In this document: one piece after another, positions 51,026-55,092 of the stretch
Layout of the letters: every line of letters begins with the position of its first letter
Position numbering within the stretch: position 1 is the first letter of the stretch
DNA from: Flavobacterium lindanitolerans
GTDB lineage: Bacteria; Bacteroidota; Bacteroidia; Flavobacteriales; Flavobacteriaceae
Assembly (NCBI RefSeq): GCF_002846575.1
Contig: NZ_PJND01000013.1
Coordinates: 1-55,092, forward strand
Length of the DNA: 55,092 nt
Direction of reading: 5' to 3'
Program-made: the position numbers and the translations under genes
Notes under the pieces: model-generated
What the model was told of the DNA's origin: nothing
Database searches by the model: none
What the model saw: only the letters and a program-made list of their open reading frames with translations

Positions 51026-52024
51026 ATGAAAGAAATTACAAAAGAAGTTTATTTGAAGTGGTATGAAGACATGCTGCTTTGGAGAAAATTTGAAGACAAA
51101 TTAGCCGCTTTATACATTCAGCAAAAAGTAAGAGGATTTCTTCACTTATATAATGGCCAGGAAGCCGTTCTGGCTGGTGCTCTGCACGCTATGGATTTAT
51201 CCAAAGACAAAATGATTACTGCCTACAGAAACCACGTTCAGCCAATTGGTATGGGCGTTGACCCAAAAGCTGTCATGGCAGAACTATTAGGAAAAGTTAC
51301 CGGAACTTCTAAAGGTATGGGAGGTTCTATGCACATCTTCTCTAAAGAAAAAGGATTTTATGGAGGACATGGTATTGTAGGAGCTCAAATCCCGGTTGGG
51401 GCAGGTATTGCTTTTGCTGATAAATATTTCAACACAGGTGGTGTTACCTTAACTTATTTTGGTGACGGTGCTGCCCGCCAGGGTTCTCTACACGAAGCTT
51501 TCAACATGGCAATGCTTTGGAAACTACCTGTTGTATTTATTGTAGAAAATAACGGTTATGCGATGGGAACATCGGTAGAAAGAACCGCAAACCATACAGA
51601 TATCTGGAAATTAGGATTGGGCTATGAAATGCCATGTGGTCCTGTTGACGGAATGAACCCGGTAAAAGTTGCCGAAGCAATGCACGAAGCCATCGACAGA
51701 GCGCGTCGTGGGGACGGACCAACTTTCCTGGAAATGAAAACATACCGCTACAGAGGACACTCTATGTCTGATGCGCAATTATACCGTTCAAAAGAAGAAG
51801 TAGAAGAGTACAAAAAAATTGACCCTATCACTCAGGTTCTTGACATCATCAAAGAAAACAATTATGCCACTGAAGCAGAAATTGAAGCTATTGACGAAAG
51901 AGTTAAAAACCTAGTTGAAGAGTGTGCTCAGTTTGCTGAAGACTCTCCGTTTCCTGATACACAACAACTTTACGATGTTGTTTACGAACAAGAAAACTAT
52001 CCTTTTTTACCTCATAAATTATAA
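51026..52024 (+). CDS. pdhA: Pyruvate dehydrogenase E1 component, alpha subunit
   Basis: A 332-residue E1-alpha subunit of the 2-oxo acid dehydrogenase complex. The thiamine diphosphate motif is GDGAARQG followed about 30 residues on by NN (VFIVENNGYAMG). Other hallmarks are GQEAVLAGA near 43-51, YRNHVQPIGMG and YRYRGHSMSDA, the phosphorylation-loop region. It decarboxylates pyruvate and transfers the acetyl group to lipoyl-E2. The E2 gene begins 5 bp later; the E1 beta gene is not in this window, so it must be elsewhere. Confidence 0.93.
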   Translation: MKEITKEVYLKWYEDMLLWRKFEDKLAALYIQQKVRGFLHLYNGQEAVLAGALHAMDLSKDKMITAYRNHVQPIGMGVDPKAVMAELLGKVTGTSKGMGGSMHIFSKEKGFYGGHGIVGAQIPVGAGIAFADKYFNTGGVTLTYFGDGAARQGSLHEAFNMAMLWKLPVVFIVENNGYAMGTSVERTANHTDIWKLGLGYEMPCGPVDGMNPVKVAEAMHEAIDRARRGDGPTFLEMKTYRYRGHSMSDAQLYRSKEEVEEYKKIDPITQVLDIIKENNYATEAEIEAIDERVKNLVEECAQFAEDSPFPDTQQLYDVVYEQENYPFLPHKL

Positions 52025-52029
52025 TCATT

Positions 52030-53697
52030 ATGGCAACAAAAATCACAATGCCTCGCTTGAGCGATACTATGACAGAAGGAACTGTAGCCACATGGTTGAA
52101 AAAAGTTGGGGACAAAGTTAACGAAGGAGATATTTTAGCCGAAATCGAAACCGACAAAGCTACTATGGAGTTTGAATCTTTCAACTCCGGAACCTTATTA
52201 CACATCGGGATTCAGGAAGGCGAATCGGCTCCGGTTGATTCTCTTCTGGCAATCATTGGAAAAGAAGGTGAAGACATATCCGACCTTTTAGCCGGCGGTG
52301 GAAGTTCTTCTGACAAAAAAGAAGAGCCAAAAGCTGAAGAAAAAACGGCTGAAGCTCCTAAAGAAGAAGCTAAAGAAGCTCCAAAATCTGAAACTGCTGC
52401 CTTACCTAAAGGCGTAGTAGTCGTGACCATGCCTCGTTTGAGCGATACCATGACTGACGGTACCGTAGCTACATGGTTGAAAAAAGTAGGCGATAAAGTT
52501 AGCGAAGGTGATATCCTGGCTGAAATCGAAACCGATAAGGCTACAATGGAATTTGAATCTTTCAACTCCGGAACTTTATTACACATCGGAATTCAGGAAG
52601 GCGAATCGGCTCCAGTTGATTCTCTTTTAGCAATTATCGGACCTGAAGGAACCGATATTTCAGGTGTTGCTGAAAACTTCAAAAAAGGTGGTGCAGCATC
52701 TGCTCCTGCTCAGGAAGAAAAAGCAGAAGAATCTAAATCAGAATCTGCTGAATCTAAAGAAGAAACTGTAGAAACTGTTTCTGACGGAAGAAGAATCTTT
52801 ATTTCTCCTTTGGCTAAAAAAATTGCTGAAGAGAAAAACATAAACATCTCACAAGTAAAAGGTACAGGTGAAAACGGACGTATCGTAAAGAGCGATATTG
52901 AAAACTTCAAGCCTGCCGCTGCAACTTCTCAAGCACCAGCTTCACAAGAAACGGCTGCTAAACCTGAAACTTCTGCTTCTGCTCCGGCTGTAAAACCATT
53001 TGTTCCGGCTGGTGAAACCTATTCAGAAGAAATCAAAAATTCGCAAATGCGTAAGGTTATTGCGAAACGTTTGTCTGAATCTAAATTCACTGCTCCTCAT
53101 TACTATCTGACAATTGAAGTTGCAATGGATGGCGCAATGGCTTCCAGAAGTACAATTAACGCATTGCCTGACACCAAAGTTTCTTTTAACGATATGGTTA
53201 TCAAAGCTTGTGCAATGGCATTGAAAAAGCATCCAAAAGTAAACTCACAATGGAAAGATGATGTGACTGTAATCCACCATCACGTACACATTGGAGTTGC
53301 TGTTGCTGTTGAAGACGGTTTGGTTGTTCCTGTATTAAAGTTTGCCGACCAATTGAGCTTGTCTCAAATTGGTGCTAACGTAAAAGATGTTGCCGGAAGA
53401 GCGAAAAACAAAAAACTACAGCCTGCTGAAATGGAAGGAAGTACCTTCACAGTTTCCAACTTGGGAATGTTCGGCATTACTGAATTTACGTCAATCATCA
53501 ACCAGCCAAACTCAGCTATCCTTTCTGTTGGAGCAATTGTTGAAAAACCAGTTGTTAGAAACGGTCAGATTGTAGTAGGCAATACGATGAAAGTAACACT
53601 TGCCTGCGACCACAGAACTGTTGATGGTGCTACAGGTGCAGAATTCCTACAGACTTTAAGACAGTATCTGGAAAACCCGGTTACGATGTTAGCATAA
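52030..53697 (+). CDS. Pyruvate dehydrogenase E2 (dihydrolipoamide acetyltransferase) with two lipoyl domains
   Basis: A 555-residue E2. Two N-terminal lipoyl domains (about 1-78 and 135-211) carry the lipoylated lysine in ETDKATMEF (near residues 42 and 175). These are nearly identical in protein and DNA. A peripheral-subunit-binding domain follows (about 255-295, SPLAKKIAEEKNINISQVKGTGENGRIVKSDI) after a Glu/Ala-rich linker. The C-terminal acetyltransferase domain has the active-site HxxxDG in DHRTVDGATG. It forms the core of the complex and hands acetyl to CoA. Confidence 0.94.
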   Translation: MATKITMPRLSDTMTEGTVATWLKKVGDKVNEGDILAEIETDKATMEFESFNSGTLLHIGIQEGESAPVDSLLAIIGKEGEDISDLLAGGGSSSDKKEEPKAEEKTAEAPKEEAKEAPKSETAALPKGVVVVTMPRLSDTMTDGTVATWLKKVGDKVSEGDILAEIETDKATMEFESFNSGTLLHIGIQEGESAPVDSLLAIIGPEGTDISGVAENFKKGGAASAPAQEEKAEESKSESAESKEETVETVSDGRRIFISPLAKKIAEEKNINISQVKGTGENGRIVKSDIENFKPAAATSQAPASQETAAKPETSASAPAVKPFVPAGETYSEEIKNSQMRKVIAKRLSESKFTAPHYYLTIEVAMDGAMASRSTINALPDTKVSFNDMVIKACAMALKKHPKVNSQWKDDVTVIHHHVHIGVAVAVEDGLVVPVLKFADQLSLSQIGANVKDVAGRAKNKKLQPAEMEGSTFTVSNLGMFGITEFTSIINQPNSAILSVGAIVEKPVVRNGQIVVGNTMKVTLACDHRTVDGATGAEFLQTLRQYLENPVTMLA

Positions 53698-53717
53698 GCT
53701 AATTCTTACTATAAAAC

Positions 53718-53748
53718 AAAAATCCCGCCTTCTAAGACGGGATTTTTT
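53718..53748. terminator. Terminator shared by the E2 gene and the convergent glycosyltransferase
   Basis: The stem AATCCCGCCTT / AAGACGGGATT (one mismatch) with T tract at 53742-53749 lies 22 bp past the E2 stop. The right half overlaps the last codons of the minus-strand glycosyltransferase (stop at 53732). Confidence 0.78.
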
Positions 53749-54964
53749 TATTTTTAGCTTCTATCCAACGTGACATATATTCAGTGCTTCTTATTGTATG
53801 GTATTGCAAAATCTGACCTATAAAGTTCTTATTTCGATGCATCGTTAAGTTATCCTTTAAGTCCAGAACCATCGCAATAAACGATTCCTTATACAGATTC
53901 TCAGCAAATTTATTCTCCAGTAGTTGTACTCCATTTTTTTGAGCATTACGCCAAAGATTTTCGTCTTTATAAAGTTCTATAGCATGATGGGCGAAATCAG
54001 CCGGATCATCCACGATAAAGCCATTCCAAAGCCCATTCATCTGCATTCCTTCAGCACCAATACTGGTTGTAACGCTAGGCGTTCCATATTCCATAGCTTC
54101 AATAAGCTTTCCTTTTATTCCCGCTCCAAATCGCAAAGGAGCTAACATAATCTTAGCTTTTTTTATTACTTCAGCAGCACTTTCTGCCCTGGCCATAATA
54201 TGAAAATTCGATTTTGGCTGATTTAATTCCAAAACCTTTTGTGACGGATAAGCACCGTAAATCAACATTTTAGCATCCGGAAGCCGTTTATGAATCAAAG
54301 GCCAGACAGCACTCTTTAAATATTGTACAGCATCCCAATTGGGCCCATGAAGGAAATTACCAATAAAAACAAAATCTTTTCGTTCTTCTAAAGGAACAAA
54401 ATCTAAATTAGAATCGGCAAAAATAGGAAGATAAAACAATAAGGAAGAATCAATTTTAAACTCATCGACAAGGAGTTTCATTTCAAAATCAGAAATGATT
54501 AAAGATATATCACAGCGCAAAATACTGGCAATCTCTCTTTTTGCAGTATCAGAAAATAAATCGGAAATAGTAAATTCTTTCTTCTTTTTAAAAGCATCCT
54601 GCCTCGCCAAGCGAAGAAAGTGAAGGTCCTCTGTATCCAGAATTTTTATAGCTTCGGGACAATATTTAGAAACTCTCCATCCAAACTGTTCTTCAATTAC
54701 AAATCGGTCAAATAAGACAATATCGGGTTTTAAATTTTGGACAAAAGTATCAAAGCTTTCGTCATTCAGGCTGATTTTGGTCTTTTGAATGGCTAACAAT
54801 CCTAAATTAAATTCGTGTTCGCTGTCTTGTGCAGGACTGGCAAAAGTAATATCGTACGCTGCTTCTTTAAAAAGTTGTATTAACTGCAGCATCCTTCTTC
54901 CTGCTGCTGAAGAATTTGGTTCTGGAAATACCATACCAATAATCAAAAGTTTCTGCTTATCCAT
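53732..54964 (-). CDS. GT4-type glycosyltransferase
   Basis: A 410-residue GT-B enzyme of the family 4/1 type. The N-terminal domain begins LLIIGMVFPEPNSSAAGRR and the C-terminal domain has FIGNFLHGPNWDAVQYL, ARAESAAEVIKKAKIMLAPLRFGAGIKGKLIEAMEYGTPSVTT. The E-x7-E type nucleotide-sugar motif is seen as GIKGKLIEAMEYGTP. It would add a sugar to a surface glycan or lipid. It lies between the rRNA operon end and the E2 gene, convergent to the latter; its final codons pass through the terminator hairpin. Confidence 0.87.
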   Translation of the reverse strand: MDKQKLLIIGMVFPEPNSSAAGRRMLQLIQLFKEAAYDITFASPAQDSEHEFNLGLLAIQKTKISLNDESFDTFVQNLKPDIVLFDRFVIEEQFGWRVSKYCPEAIKILDTEDLHFLRLARQDAFKKKKEFTISDLFSDTAKREIASILRCDISLIISDFEMKLLVDEFKIDSSLLFYLPIFADSNLDFVPLEERKDFVFIGNFLHGPNWDAVQYLKSAVWPLIHKRLPDAKMLIYGAYPSQKVLELNQPKSNFHIMARAESAAEVIKKAKIMLAPLRFGAGIKGKLIEAMEYGTPSVTTSIGAEGMQMNGLWNGFIVDDPADFAHHAIELYKDENLWRNAQKNGVQLLENKFAENLYKESFIAMVLDLKDNLTMHRNKNFIGQILQYHTIRSTEYMSRWIEAKNKKIPS

Positions 54965-55000
54965 AATTACAAAGAAACGTTTTTAAGCAAACTCTACAAA

Positions 55001-55034
55001 ACAAAAAAGGGTTCCCTATCGGGAACCCTTTTCA
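55001..55034 (-). terminator. Terminator of the rRNA operon
   Basis: A perfect 12-bp stem AAAAGGGTTCCC / GGGAACCCTTTT (55005-55016, 55021-55032) with loop TATC, 9 bp past the 5S rRNA end on the minus strand, followed by a T tract on that strand. Confidence 0.92.
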
Positions 55035-55040
55035 AAGGAA

Positions 55041-55092
55041 GGCGGCGACATACTCTCCCACAGGATTGCAGTACCATCTGCGCAGGCGGGCT
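55041..55092 (-). rRNA. rrf: 5S ribosomal RNA, 3' part (partial)
   Basis: On the minus strand the last 52 bases read AGCCCGCCTGCGCAGATGG, then TACTGCAATCCTGTGGGAGAGT, then ATGTCGCCGCC. This is the conserved 3' half of bacterial 5S rRNA (loop E, the GGGAGAGTA segment and the closing helix). The gene continues beyond the window edge; the exact 3' end could be off by one or two bases. Confidence 0.93.

Noticed and set aside
1..55092. CRISPR arrays, riboswitches and prophage modules
   Set aside because: By eye I saw no spaced identical direct repeats typical of CRISPR, no recognisable riboswitch leader and no phage structural genes.

Overview
The window comes from a bacterium of the Bacteroidota, almost certainly a Flavobacterium or close relative. 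The DNA is AT-rich, promoters carry the Bacteroidota -7 box (TAnnTTTG, sometimes with TTTG about 19-20 bp upstream), and ribosome binding sites of the Shine-Dalgarno type are not apparent. The right part holds type IX secretion and gliding genes (gldJ, porU, porV) in an arrangement typical of flavobacteria. The window opens inside the left end of an IS3-type insertion sequence (1-95) and closes inside a 5S rRNA gene on the minus strand (55041-55092), the tail of an rRNA operon.

Layout: 0.1-9.3 kb is mainly housekeeping and envelope genes: truncated haemoglobin, a KAS III-like enzyme, methyltransferase, GT2 glycosyltransferase, an MlaE/MlaF-type ABC pair, mannose-1-phosphate guanylyltransferase, a SprT-like protein, a methyltransferase/VanW pair and an SDR. 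9.6-14.3 kb is a signalling block: a small PepSY-like secreted protein behind a possible sigma-54 promoter, a sigma-54 activator and a hybrid kinase with receiver and Hpt domains. 14.3-20.4 kb is metabolic: acyl-CoA dehydrogenase, anmK, a Glu/Leu/Phe/Val dehydrogenase, a TonB-like protein, folC and tRNA-Val.

20.5-40.8 kb looks accessory. It holds a large RCC1 surface protein with eight near-identical 153-bp repeats and a T9SS sorting tail, an AraC regulator with a DHFR-like protein, several secreted proteins and lipoproteins of unknown function, a LytTR response regulator, and a co-directional cluster (30.6-33.9 kb). That cluster starts with a beta-flower repeat protein and continues with DUF4261, SUFU-like and NTF2-immunity-like proteins. 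A canonical pair of LytTR-type direct repeats lies just upstream of the cluster promoter. An M48 peptidase, a decayed small gene, a TSUP transporter and two lipoproteins follow.

40.8-55.1 kb is conserved core: exbD, exbB, murF and gldJ on the minus strand, divergent from porU, porV, cdd, pdhA and the E2 gene, then a convergent glycosyltransferase and the rRNA operon end. The T9SS proteins would export the RCC1 protein. The TonB-like protein is the expected partner of ExbB/ExbD, although the two lie 22 kb apart here.

The most interesting leads are the LytTR-linked immunity-like cluster, the possible sigma-54/phosphorelay circuit, two genes that look leaderless, and the tandem-repeat surface protein. 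All functions are read from sequence alone; no database search was run.
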